Made by a program: the position numbers and the translations under genes
Origin: Phoebastria nigripes
Lineage: Eukaryota > Chordata > Aves > Procellariiformes > Diomedeidae
DNA: 64,000 nucleotides
Direction of reading: 5' to 3'
NCBI GenBank assembly: GCA_035582835.1
Contig: JAYKAV010000678.1
Span: 505,001 to 569,000 of the forward strand
Shown: positions 35,338-46,047 of the stretch, one piece after another
Numbering within the stretch: the first letter of the stretch is position 1
How the letters are laid out: every line of letters begins with the position of its first letter
The notes under the pieces: generated by a model
What the model saw: only the letters and a program-made list of their open reading frames with translations
What the model was told of the DNA's origin: nothing
Database searches by the model: none

Positions 35338-35342
35338 CCTAG
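35338..35342. repeat. Target site duplication, left copy (CCTAG)
   Basis: CCTAG immediately precedes the TG start of the solo LTR and is repeated exactly right after its CA end at 35895-35899. A 5-bp duplication is compatible with an ERVL-type (class III) element. Confidence 0.85.
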
Positions 35343-35560
35343 TGTCCTGGTTCCGGCTGGGACAGAGTTAACTTTCTTCCCAGTAGCTGGGGAGGGTGTG
35401 CTGTGTTTTGGGTTTGGTATAATAGGAGCGTTGATGGCCCATTGATGTTTTGTCTGTTGCTGGGTGGTGCTTGCACCGGGCACTTTTCGGCCTCCCATGC
35501 CCTGCCAGGTGCATGGGAAGCTGGCGGGGGGAGCATAGCCGGGGCGGTTGACCCAGCTGG

Positions 35561-35565
35561 CCAAT
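35561..35565 (+). promoter_or_regulatory. CCAAT box in U3 of the solo LTR
   Basis: CCAAT within GGCCAATGGGG, about 34 bases upstream of the TATA box. The same motif is present in the second LTR on the minus strand at 63921-63925. Confidence 0.65.
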
Positions 35566-35585
35566 GGGGTATTCCATACCATGTA

Positions 35586-35591
35586 ACGTCA
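35586..35591 (+). promoter_or_regulatory. ACGTCA half-CRE in the solo LTR
   Basis: ACGTCA is a half-site for CREB/ATF-type factors and lies 8 bases upstream of the TATA box. The corresponding place in the second LTR reads GGCATCATG, so the CpG-containing core is lost there. Confidence 0.45.
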
Positions 35592-35598
35592 TGCTCAG

Positions 35599-35605
35599 TA
35601 TAAAA
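35599..35605 (+). promoter_or_regulatory. LTR promoter TATA box
   Basis: TATAAAA in the context CTCAGTATAAAAAC, at the position expected for the U3/R promoter of this LTR family. Transcription would start about 25-30 bases downstream, near the CTGGGTCCCGGG segment. Confidence 0.75.
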
Positions 35606-35696
35606 ACTAAGGGTGTGTGGGGGGGCCCTGGGTCCCGGGCTCTCGTTTGGTTCGGCGGGTGGTGAGCAATTGCATTATGCATCGCCTGCTTTGTAT

Positions 35697-35740
35697 ATTG
35701 TTGTTGTTGCTGTTGTTACCACTGTTACTATTACTGTTCT
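35697..35740. repeat. (TTG/TTA)n-rich stretch inside the LTR
   Basis: Imperfect GTT and ATT triplets in the R/U5 part of the solo LTR. The second LTR has a different, longer sequence in the corresponding place, so this part distinguishes the two subfamilies. Confidence 0.6.
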
Positions 35741-35759
35741 ACTTTGTTTTATTTCAATT

Positions 35760-35765
35760 ATTAAA
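35760..35765 (+). terminator. LTR polyadenylation signal ATTAAA
   Basis: ATTAAA followed by CTGTTTTTATCTCAACCC, conserved at the matching position of the second LTR (minus strand, 63693-63698). It is the likely cleavage and polyadenylation signal of the element. Confidence 0.65.
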
Positions 35766-35894
35766 CTGTTTTTATCTCAACCCACGAGTTTTCCTACTCG
35801 TGCCCTCCCGATTCTCTCCCCCATCCCACCGGAGGTGGGGGGGTGAGCGAGCGGCTGCGTGGTGTTTAGGTGCTGCCAGGGTTAAACCACAACA

Positions 35895-35899
35895 CCTAG
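35895..35899. repeat. Target site duplication, right copy (CCTAG)
   Basis: Exact match to 35338-35342, immediately after the CA end of the solo LTR. Confidence 0.85.
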
Positions 35900-38800
35900 C
35901 CATCAGCTCACTCACACTTGTCTTTCTCTTTGGTGTGAAGATGTCATAAATCGCAAAAGAAATAGTTGCTTCAAGTTATGTCAAAACATATGTTCAATTT
36001 TATTTAAACTGCCCACTTTTTTGAATACAGAGCCAGCTATCTATCTATTTCGGTACCAAAGACCCAGAACTTTGGCATCCAAGGATAGAACAACATACAA
36101 AATTCTTTACATTCATTAACAAAATCACATTGTCAAACTATGTGCTGACAAAATTCTGAAAGTGAATGTGTAAAACCCTGATGGCCTGATCTCTCAAGAT
36201 ATTTCAGAGTTTATAGTCTTTCCACTCCAGGTTTGCAGTTATCTTGTTGCTTTAGGAAAATACTTGCCCAGTTCTAGGACACTGACCTTGTTCTTCTGGG
36301 TTTTTTTCCTGCATAAGGAAAATTCTTACATTTTTCAGTTATCTAGACTTCAAAATCACTCCTGAATCTAAATAACATGTTCCTAAAGGAAATTCTTCTC
36401 ACATATAGCAGCATTGCTTTAATCTTTTCTATGTGCACAATGAATACAAGAATTTAAAGGATGACAGAGAAATATAATCCTGTAAAATTCATAATCACAG
36501 TTATTGAAAGGCTCATTATGTATACAAGATCACAGCTGTCACAAAGTAGTAATTTCTGTGATGCGTCCTCACTAAAACTCATTTTTAAAATAGGCTAAGC
36601 AATTCGTGTTATCCAATATGTTGTGTGGGCAGGTACCAATATTTATTACTAATATTTTAATTAAATATTGCTTGCAATTAAATGTATGCACTTCCTTAAT
36701 TATCCCCCTCAGCTGTGTAGATTGTAGCAAGTTCAGTGTAAACCAAGTGTAGGAGATATTCTTGGGACCTGGAGACTTCATGCAAGCCCAAGATCCAGCT
36801 AGTGAAGCTGTCAACCTACTGCTGCTGTGGCGATTGTGCCAGATATGCATTTATTCTCACAGACAACACTCTGGAGCTCTACTGCAAACATTCAGACTAG
36901 CCAGNTGGTGAGAACAGACTGGAGTCTGGATTGCACCGCTCAGCGGCAAGTGAGGGGAAGGGGTGGCTGGATCCTAGAAGCTGTTCAGAAACCGAAGACC
37001 TACAGGGTTGACGTGAATGCTTTCTTTCCTAGTAGAAATTACTTCAATTTCTGCTTCTAGGATTTCAGGATCAAACAACCTTGAATTCAAAGCACCTCAA
37101 GTCTATCAACAACCCACATTCTTGCCAACCAAATCTTGGGAATTTCACATAGCTCTAGCTTTTATCCCTGATCTCACTTGGCTTTCACATGACTCATCAG
37201 GACTTTCTGCTCTTCACCTCACTCAAGTGTTTCTCAGAGGTTTTGTTTTTGTTTTTGTTTTGTTGTTCTTTTCTGAGTAGATCCCAGGATTATGCCTTTT
37301 CTCTGAGAAATGATCCATTTGAATCTCCTAGCCAGAATTGCTTCTTTCCTTTGCAAGCTCATTGACAGTGGCAGAAGGGGACAATATGTCTTGTCTTCTA
37401 CTTTTGCACATGTTTTCTCTTTGCCTCTGTGGTTTTAGTCCTTGTTTCTCTCATTAACCAAAATTCCCAATGAGCCTTTTATTTTTGTCCTCAAAATACT
37501 GTTTTTCCTCACAGTCTTTCAATCCTTCATCAGTACTAAATCATCCCAGCCATTGGATTAATTTAACAGTTGTACTAACAGCCAGCATAAGGCAGGGAAA
37601 TCCTTTCTTCTGCCACCTGGCTGTTACTGCAATAGCCAAAAAAGAAGAAAATTTCAGTAATTCTGTTTTAAACCTGAAGGAAAAACAAGAAGCCAGTATT
37701 TTTAGTTTACAGGTAACTGAGTAGGACTCAGCGTAGAACTATATTTTTCACGTTCTCGTAGCAAATTCGCTTCCATTTAGCAATGCTAATTAAAACCCAT
37801 AATTGTTAACATCTCATTCATTTCAAGTCATGTTTCCCTTCCTGGTCCTCAGCAATAGCAAAGGGTGCGGTGGCTGTGGCCGCTTTCTCCCTTCAGTGGA
37901 AATCTGGCAGCTGCCAGGTAACTTGTTTCACCTTCTCACCCCCTCCAGCAAAACTCCTTAATGTTTGTTCAGCGTTGATGTAACCATCAAACCACCCATT
38001 GCTGACACCATTCCTCTTTCTTCTCTCTTTACTTCTGTTGGGAGAACCATCAGAGAAATGGGAGGAGAAGAGATATGTGGGAGAGGCCATCAGAGAATAT
38101 AGTGATGGGCATCACATTGATAGACAACACAGAAAGAAGCAGATCGTGGGCCATGTTCGGATCTCGTATATGTACCTGTGCTTTACCTGCACTTTTTCAC
38201 TGAAATTAATGGATTTTTCTCTGATCTCCAGAGCCGTATCAGTCATATCTGTCTGCATCATTGTTACCAATATTATTCACCTGATACCTGACCATGCTGC
38301 AGGCTAGGTACATCACAAGTGAAAAAAACAAATCTCTGCCCCAAAGATTTTGCAACCTGCAGTCCCTGCAACGCAGGCATTTAGGACTAAATGTATGCAA
38401 AGACCTGTAATCTCCTTCATATAGAGCTGAATCAAGGGGCTTTCCTGGGAAATAAAGGCTATGCATTTGGAAGAAAGAGTGAAGGAAACATGGGCTTGCA
38501 GGCCTTGAAGGAAGCTCCTGACTCACTGAGCTTGGCCCACTGCTTCCAAACAAGATGGGGTTCACGCTGTGAAAGGCCCTCAAAACATCCACTCCACATA
38601 CCAGCAGCAAAATACCACAACACATCACAGCAAACTTCCAAGCTACCAAATGGACCAAAAGCCGTATTGTGCCACAGGAAGAAAACAGAAGGGATCAGAG
38701 GCACCCCAAAGTCCTGGCAGTGGTGGGCAATTAAGTGAGGAAAACACCCAGGTGTTTTCAGGCTGTGGGGTACACTCACCTTCTCCAGAGATGAGTGGTG

Positions 38801-39212
38801 GAGGTGGGAAGAAGTACCTCTCAGTTTGATATAGGAAATAAAAATCTCCTTTGATTCTAAACCTGTTAGGTGATGAATCTGACAAGTCCAGCAATGCACT
38901 TTCCTGAGAGAGTGTGATGCCACTAGAAGCAGCAGCACAACTCAGAATCAAAAGCAGAGGTAGTATCTTTTCTTTGTCTCAGCTTTGTAGTGCTGTTTAC
39001 TTTTGATTTTATTCTATAGATTCGCTTCATGCAAACTAAATTGAGGGATGTTATTTTGGTTACTTTGTAATTTTCAGGATGTGTTAAGAAATTAATGAAA
39101 ACTCCAAATACAAAGATAAGTAAATACTACTGCTTAGAATATCACTCTGATTTCATGGTCATGAAATAAAATATACTTTCAATATTTTTTTTTTAATAAA
39201 ATAGCCCTTCAT
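35900..39212. other. Unique non-coding DNA
   Basis: No gene is recognised. Overlapping open frames of 102-159 codons cluster at 38239-38951 on both strands, without any family resemblance. A TTTTTG-type tract lies at 37241-37270, and an AT-rich 9-bp inverted repeat at 36637-36645 and 36662-36670. Confidence 0.55.
37241..37270. repeat. (TTTTTG)n-like tract
   Basis: Five T-rich units ending in G. A simple-sequence tract with no other content. Confidence 0.75.
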
Positions 39213-39993
39213 ATCATAGAATCATAGAATGGTTTGGGTTGGAAGGGATCTTAAAGATCATCTAGTTCCAACCCCCCTGCCATGGGCAGAGACACCTTCC
39301 ACTAGACCAGCTTGCTCAAAGCCCCATCTGACCTGGCCTTCAACAGTTCCAGGGATGAGGCATTCACAACTTCTCTGGGCAACCTGTTCCAGTGCCTCAC
39401 CACCTTCATAGTGAAGAATTTCTTCCTTATACCTAATCTAAATCTACCCTCTTTCAGTTTAAAGCCATTACCCCTTGTCCTATCACTACATGCCCTTGTA
39501 AAAAGCTCCTCTCCAGCTTTCTTGTAGGCCCCCTTCAGGTACTGGAAGGCTGCTATAAGGTCTCCCCGGAGCCTTCTCTTCTCCAGGCTGAACAACCCCA
39601 ACTCTTTCAGCCTGTCTTCATAGGAGAGGTGCTCCAGCCCCCTGATCATCTTCGTGGCCCTCCTCTGGACTCACCCCAACGGGTCCATGTCCTTCTCTGT
39701 TCAGCCCGAGCTGAACACAATAGTCCAGGTGGGGTCTCATGAGAGCAGAGGGGCAGAATCACCTCCCTCAACCTGCTGGTCACACTTCTTTTGATGCAGC
39801 CCAGGATACAGTTGGCTTTCTGGGCTGCAAGCACACATTGCTGGGTCATGTTGAGCTTCTCATCAACCAACACCCCCAAGTCCTTCTCCTCAGGGCTGCT
39901 CTCAATCCATTCTCTGCCCAGCCTGTATTTGTGCTTGGGATTGCCCTGACCCATGTGCAGGACCTTGCACTTGGCCTTGTTGAACTTCATGAG
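39213..39993 (-). mobile_element. CR1 LINE 3' part, minus strand
   Basis: About 780 bases of CR1 in reverse orientation. The 3' end is at the left: ATCATAGAATCATAGAATGG (the complement of the CR1 octamer tail), then GGTTGGAAGGGATCTTAAAG. The element is truncated inside the RT region at about 39993, where coding homology stops at the codons for MKFNKAKC. Its protein ([20 protein letters not shown]) differs clearly from the 23-kb copy (GYKDDGDCLF, MEKTRGNGYK), so the two belong to different CR1 subfamilies. No Ns fall in it. Confidence 0.96.
39302..39993 (-). pseudogene. CR1 ORF2 C-terminal remnant
   Basis: Reading the minus strand, the first part (about 39993 down to 39745) carries [17 protein letters not shown] and [13 protein letters not shown], the region after the RT palm. 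A frameshift near 39745 breaks the frame. The last part (39649 down to the stop at 39304-39302) is an open frame with [38 protein letters not shown] and the normal end. The catalytic core (motif A and FADD) is not included. Non-functional. Confidence 0.9.
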
Positions 39994-40090
39994 AGTCGCA
40001 CACATATATGTATGGGGACACCAGAAGGGACACCTTTCTGCTGGCTGTGTTCACCTCCTAAACATGGCAGCCATTGCTATGAATACAGAC

Positions 40091-40109
40091 CTTCTACAGA
40101 CTGTAGAAG
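40091..40109. repeat. Short palindrome, 9-bp arms with one central base
   Basis: CTTCTACAG, A, CTGTAGAAG. An exact inverted repeat of 9 bp with a one-base centre, about 100 bases from the CR1 truncation point. Probably coincidental. Confidence 0.7.
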
Positions 40110-40815
40110 AAGAAGAGACATTTAATCTAGCTCCTTATTCCCACTGAGTTTTTTCTAAACCCACCGATACAGAAAACTTATGTATTTGCATAACTTCTCT
40201 GCACACATGCTTAAAGTAGTACAAAATTGGCCACTGTTCAGATGAGTCAAAATAAATGATAGGGCCAGCAATAAAATGATATTAATATGTCTAAATAGTG
40301 ACTTTCCCCAAGCTCTGCAATCTGTGAGATCAGGCCAGCAGACCACCACCCATCTCCCTGCTGCACAATATGCTCAGATCAAACTCTTCACTGCAATGCT
40401 TGAAAGGCTTCTGATCCCCAAGGAAAAGAATAGATGGTCAGGAAACTGTGTGCTAAGTTCAGAAACTATTTCAGATGTAGTGTACTGTGCCTGAAAAGAA
40501 AGCAAACTTATTACTCACAGCTGCATTGCAACAAATTCAGAGACGAAGCCATTGAGGGCCTCTTTGTATTTTCTTTGGCATCCACACAAATTGTTGACAT
40601 CATTTCAGTCTTCACCATTCATCTACTGCTGTTCTGAGTTTAAAGCTGTATTTCAAAGATGGGAGAAGTTCTGGTCAATCAGTGGCGGAATTCCTCTGGG
40701 AACTCCTGCACCTTTCGCTATTGCTTGAAACAACTGATCCCATGCAAAAATGACATTGAGTAGCCATGCAAACCTTTAAAGTTTTCACTCGGTGAATTCA
40801 GGACTCTAAGATTTC

Positions 40816-40846
40816 AAATAAATTCATAAACAAATAAATAAATAAA
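40816..40846. repeat. (AAAT)n-type tract
   Basis: Imperfect AAAT units, ordinary simple sequence. Confidence 0.75.
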
Positions 40847-40907
40847 CTCATAAGTAGAAACAGAATTACACAATAGCTGCAAAGATATTTATGCTCTTTG
40901 TATTACC

Positions 40908-41165
40908 TCATAGGATTGCAACTCACAGAGTGGCTGAGGTTGGAAGGGGCCTCTGGAGATCATCTAGTCCAACAACCTGCTCTAGCAGGGCCACCTAGAG
41001 CCGGTTGCCCAGGACCATGACCACATGGCTTTTGAATATCTCTAAGGATGGAGATTCAACAACCTCTCTGGGCAACCTGTGCCAGTGCTCAGTCACGCTC
41101 ACAGTGAAAAAGTGTTTTGTGATGTTCACAAGGACCTGCCTGTGTTTCACTTTGTGCTCACAGCA
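40908..41165 (-). mobile_element. Short CR1 LINE 3' end, minus strand
   Basis: About 258 bases of CR1 in reverse orientation, starting with a decayed octamer tail, then GTGGCTGAGGTTGGAAGGGG and CATCTAGTCCAACAACCTGC. On the minus strand from about 41120 it encodes the last residues of ORF2, including FFTVSVTEHWHRLPREVVES and SLEIFKSHVVMVLGNRL, with the stop TAG at 40997-40995. It is a third, distinct CR1 subfamily and the most divergent tail of the three. No Ns fall in it. Confidence 0.93.
40995..41120 (-). pseudogene. CR1 ORF2 C-terminal end remnant
   Basis: An open stretch of about 41 codons ending in the normal CR1 stop. Only the extreme C-terminus, downstream of the RT domain, is present. 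Non-functional. Confidence 0.85.
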
Positions 41166-43804
41166 TCCTTGGTTTTCTTAAATTTGGGCTATTGAGATTT
41201 CATGGGTGGAATTCTGGGTGAGCTAAAACACAACTACTCACACTGACTTTCATAATGGACCATGCAGAGATAGTAAGAAGTCAGGGAGGGCAGCAGACAC
41301 AAGGAGACAAAACTTCTGAATTAATGGCTTTAACATTGATTTGCACAAATTATTTACAGCAAACTGTTGTGTAACCACTTTACAGAAAAGCTGGGACTCA
41401 GATCTAAGTGAGTTAAGCCATGGTCTAACATATACCACCTCACCTGTGGTTGTGAATTAAGTGCTTGAAGGTCACTGAAAGCATTGGCTTAGCTGGTTAA
41501 ATTGCTATTTAGTTTAAACTTCAGCGTAATGGTAACTACATTAGGTTACTGGCTACAGAACTACAAGCTACGGTAGGTCAGGTGGTTACTGGATCCTTTT
41601 TGAGGGGTGTGCAGTTTCACTCTTATGGGGGTGAACTTGCCTTTGGTGTGGAGGACCAGGACACAGCTCACGGAGCAGAGTTGGGCAGTGGCTGTTCTGT
41701 ACCCCGCCCTGGCATCAGCTTCACTGGGAGAGTGCCGGTGCTTTGCATGGGATTACACAAATCCAAACTCAAAGGAGGGTGGAAGTGGGTCACCAGTCTA
41801 CACAAATGTAGTTTTCAGTCACAGTGAAATGGCAGCAGAAGTACAGCTCCTGGCTCGTGCATTGTCATTGCCAGAGGTACACTTAAAAATATTTCCCCTT
41901 TTCCATTTTGGCCAGAAATATTTTCTGAGATGCCCCTTTTTGCAAGGTCTCTTTCTCATTGAAATGTACCCTTTTTCTAATAGATGTATGGTGTATGTTT
42001 GCAGTAATTACAGAAGATGTTGTCCTTTTCATTTATGCCTGCGCAATCCAGTTTGACATCATGTCATAAAAGTTTATGTGTTGTGTTCTCTGAGCTCCTT
42101 ACTAATATCCCTGGCATTCTCTCTGGCTATCCAAAATCAATACCATTGCTCCTCTCTCAATAAAAAATGAAGCGTTGAACAGGGTCCAAATGTGCACACT
42201 GACAATTTGCAGCAATTAGATGCTGTGCTAACAAATGACCATCCCACGGGGTGATAAAGCAGGACCAGAAGGATCACTGATGTCTTTCACAGGGGAACCT
42301 ATGAATACCTGGGACTTTTAAGAAGTGGATTCACTCTCTGTCCCTGTCTCTCTCATTGTACAGCCACAGAAATAGTGAAATCAGGACAGAGAGGCATTCA
42401 AATTAGGAACCTTGTGATCAATTTTTACTTGCAGCCAGTGGATTGTAATCAATGTTAATTAACCAAACTCCTTTTCAGACCAGGCTACACCGAAAGAGCA
42501 ACTGCTTATATTTTTGACCAAGACAACTGATTTTGCTGGTCTTCAGAAAGGGACAGAGTGATGGCTTTGTGAGCTGCAACGGAATACAAGATTAGGGAAA
42601 ACGAAATGGAGAGACTTTAAGTCCTTTAGGAAAATATGCCTTCAGGGATAGAGGAAGCAGCAGCAAATATCTCATTTCTGGAACTGGCAGTGGGATGCTG
42701 CAGTGCTGAACCTGTGGCTCCTAGTTCAAATTCAACCTTAGTTGTGGAAACCAAAAATTATTTCTTTTTTTTCAATGAACTATGCAAAATAGACATTTGT
42801 TCTTAGGTCAAGTTCAGGAGAAAAAGTGCTGAATCAGAAGTGGCACCCACAATATTACAGTCTTCACAAATTTCTCTTGTGCATTTGATGCTATTCATAA
42901 AGCCCTATTTCTTTTAAGGTTGCAATCAGAAGATCATTTTAAATTTCTGTATTTAAAAAAAAAAAAAAGTTTTAATTTTCATTGCTGCAGAAAGGTTGAA
43001 AATGTGACTAAAATATACTCCAAAAGCATGGAAACCAGAAGATTATTGTAAGTATATCCCCTTTTTATTTTTAAAAAAGGGTGGGAGAACGGTAGGAGAA
43101 GGGCTGCATCCTAGTGTTTGGACCCAGGTTCGGCAACACTGCACTTCTGGAAAGACAGCCAAAGACTGAACAAACATACAGGCTGAGTTGTCTTCTGTTT
43201 CCCGAAATGCTTGCTGCCAGATGGGTGGACNCAGTCAGAGAAAGCTGATACTGCTCCTGCATGGGCTATACCTGTTCTTCAGATAAACAAAGGAGTTCGT
43301 TTTCTAGTGCTGTCAGACTGTTGCTTCTTCCTGACACAAGACTCTAAAAATTCACAGTGCAAGAGAAGGAAAATATACTGCAAATCAGGATTTATATACT
43401 TGCCTATAAGCAAATCTTGCTGCATTGATCTGTGAATTTAGTGAATAAAGCTGTCTTTCCAGGGATCTTTGACTGGAATAAAAATTGAGGCTTTCAATGA
43501 ACTCTGAGTGGCACGAGAATGAACTCTACATAGCACCAGAAAATGCTGTTATTCCTCAAGCATATNGGGGGGCTTGATTGCAAACTCACTGTGACAGGGA
43601 CCTTTTCTGTTCTGCGTTTGTACTTTGGAAGCCAGCGGGACACAGTTTCCAATTAGTTCTTCTGAGCACAGCAGTGATACATAGGAACTAATGCAAAACT
43701 AGTATGAGTGACTTGCTCTAAGAAAAGGCAAAACACTAATACAAAGTGCTGTGCTATATGGTTGGTAGCAGGTAAAGCTCTGATTTTCTTGGTTGCAGTT
43801 ACCA

Positions 43805-43878
43805 CAGGCAAGTCACTTAATGACTCTTGCTCAGTTCCCTCTATGTGTAGTTGGAATAACAGTAATTCCTTCCTTCTG
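43805..43878 (+). mobile_element. MIR-like ancient SINE relic
   Basis: GGCAAGTCACTTAATGACTC, then GCTCAGTTCCC, then TATGTGTAG, TTGGAATAACAGTAATTCCT. This order (GGCAAGTCACTTAA, CAGTTTCC, ATCTGTAAAATGGGGATAATA) is the 3' half of MIR and related amniote SINEs as I know them. The match is clearly degenerate but in the right order and spacing. It should be confirmed with a profile search. Confidence 0.55.
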
Positions 43879-45880
43879 TCCTTTCTCTTGCCACTTAAGA
43901 TGTAATCTTGCAGAACAGGATACTTTCTTTTATAGATTTGCATAGCATCTACCACAACCAGGACTGAGAGGGTACAGGGAAGGAGGTGTCTGGACTCCGC
44001 AGGGGTTTGTTTCAAATGCTTAGATAGCATATGAAATTATTAACTGGGGGGAAAAAAAAGATGTTGACTAGTCTATGAAGTTTTGTAAAACACAGAATTT
44101 CTTTCTCATGTTTCAGACATTTTGGGGTAATTTTTTTTCTAGGAAATGTAAGGGAATATGGAGAGCATGTGCCAGGAGTGTAATTTAGCCCAGTTTTATT
44201 ACAGACATGGCCTACCACTACCAGGAGAAAAAGGTAGTCTCTGCCTAATGCTACTGCTGCAGGAGGTAGCAAAGGCACCCCCTGTGCTTTATACAGTATG
44301 GTTACCCAAACTCACAGTGGAGCGATCCAGTGCAGAATTCAGAGCTACGGGAGCAACAGTAAATGCAGACTGCCTTCTGGTGCGGAGAGCTGGAAGCCAT
44401 TCCTGCTTCAAAAGAGAAAAAAAACCCAACAAAACCAAAAAACGACAAACACAAAACCCACAGGACCTAATTTTCCAAGCACGTATCTGCTGACAAAAAG
44501 CATCAAATTTAGCACTCCAGATATCCTTAGAATAGTCTGGGTACAGAAAGCAAGCCTCATTTTCTCTTTCTCTCTTTAAAATGGACTTGTTTCTAGCTTT
44601 CCATGAAGCAGAAACTTCAGTCCTAACTGAGCATGTGGATCATAAGCTGTGGTAAAATATATATAACCAAGAGGCATACACAGAGCTTTTACTATGGAAG
44701 AAACAAACATAACTGATCTGCAAAAGGAATCATTTAATTTGTGATTACAATACACAACAAAAAAGTTTTCACATAATATAATACTGTAAAATTCTTGGGT
44801 GTCACTAAGCCTCATTCAATCCTGGACAGCAAACAGGTGGCCTCTAATAGGCATTAATAAGTTTATCAGAGAGGCAACAGCAAAACTTTCAGTGTAGGAG
44901 AAGTTTCACCGCTTTTGTGCTTGGCTTGCTTCTTTTTGGGAGTTTTAGTAAACACTAAACAACTGAACTGTACTCTTGGAAACTCCTCAGACGAAAAAGC
45001 ATCAGCCAGTGGATACTATGTCAGCATGACCATAAAGACTCCTCTAGGTCACAAGATGTTTGTCAAATGCCATGTCAGCTGAAAGGCAACTTACAGCAGC
45101 CATTTAGCTTGGTGGCAGGTTTGAATGTCCTAGTATATGCAAAAGGTCTTGTGTCTGATGTAAAGGAATAATATCATGGTTGTAAGGACAGCTGAACAAA
45201 AATCTACCGACAATAACATTTGGAAAAGGGTCTGGTTTGTTCCAAGCTCAACACTGAAGTAAGGTTCATCTGTAAAGTTTGAATTTTGAATTTATTTCTA
45301 AGCAAATTTAAACCAGTTTCTACATCTAATATGAGGTTCAAGAACAGACCTTCAGATCCTTCAGTTAGAATTNGCTTAGAGATTTTGAATACATTTGAAA
45401 ACAGCAGTAGTCAGAGCATGCCAAACTCCAGCAGTTCTGGATTAACAGTGGCTTCAAAGAGGGGCAGTTTCAGGTGATGTGGGCCATTCAACATTATGGG
45501 ATTCCAGGAGACAGATCAGCAAAGTGGATGAAAAGCACCATGAACTTTCTTCAGTGCAGCTGCTATCTGTCCCATGCAGGTCCACCAAGGTAAATCAAAT
45601 ACTTTTCCACTTTTTTCTTGCCATAAAAGGAAAAAAGATTTCACTGGACATCTTTTATCTTTGCAAAATAAAAAATGATTTCACACTTAACCAATGTCTA
45701 GAGGAAACTGTCTTTGATGATTCAGTTTATGACTTGTCAATTGGTTACATGATCATAACAATCTTGTGTTGAATGCATTTCATGTGTCTCTTAATCATAC
45801 AAAAGTTTAATTTCTACAAACTGAAAGGTGTTAAGATTTAATGTTTCAAGCCACTGAAGGTTATATGCACTCCCAGGTAT

Positions 45881-45922
45881 TGTGAGCATCGCCAGTTTTC
45901 AGACGTTCCCTGGATGCTCACA
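45881..45922. other. Hairpin-forming inverted repeat, 10-bp arms
   Basis: TGTGAGCATC at 45881-45890 and GATGCTCACA at 45913-45922 are exact reverse complements. Three more pairs (CAG 45893-45895 with CTG 45910-45912) are possible inside after a two-base bulge, leaving a 14-base loop. It is shorter than a typical pre-miRNA and there is no evidence that it is transcribed. Confidence 0.5.
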
Positions 45923-46027
45923 GAAGCTCAGCAGTGCAGGGGCTGAAAACATTTCTCATTTCTGCAGTCACCCTGCCCAAGGGAGTTTTCACAGATGGAA
46001 CATTTTGCTGAACTGAACTCAGGAGAC

Positions 46028-46047
46028 TACACACACACACACACACT
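46028..46047. repeat. (AC)n microsatellite
   Basis: About nine to ten AC units, an ordinary dinucleotide microsatellite. Confidence 0.9.

Larger units (their letters stand above)
35343..35894 (+). mobile_element. Solo LTR of an avian ERVL-type endogenous retrovirus
   Basis: A complete 552-bp LTR beginning TGTCCTGGTT and ending AACCACAACA, so it has the TG...CA ends and imperfect terminal inverted repeats, and is bounded by an exact 5-bp CCTAG duplication. No gag, pol or env sequence adjoins either side. It is therefore a solo LTR, the usual result of recombination between the two LTRs of a provirus. Internal signals in plus order are a CCAAT box (35561-35565), an ACGTCA half-CRE (35586-35591), TATAAAA (35599-35605), a GTT-rich R region (about 35697-35740) and ATTAAA (35760-35765). 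The window's other LTR (63567 onward) shares the TATA neighbourhood, the ATTAAACTG region and the terminal part. Class assignment rests on the duplication size and recognition of the family; the exact subfamily name is uncertain. Confidence 0.93.
39994..40907. other. Unique spacer between two CR1 fragments
   Basis: No gene is seen. It contains a 9-bp-arm inverted repeat at 40091-40109 and an AAAT-type tract at 40816-40846. Confidence 0.6.

Noticed and set aside
35295..35949. Open frames of 65-110 codons over the solo LTR
   Set aside because: LTRs of this kind do not encode protein; the frames arise from GC-rich LTR sequence.
36637..36670. 9-bp AT-rich inverted repeat (CAATATTTA / TAAATATTG)
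   Set aside because: Low-complexity arms in AT-rich DNA; expected by chance.
38239..38951. Cluster of open frames of 86-159 codons in several frames
   Set aside because: Mutually overlapping and unrelated to any known protein; typical of stop-poor stretches.
41607..42056. 149-codon plus-strand open frame
   Set aside because: No recognisable domain, and another frame overlaps it for most of the first half.
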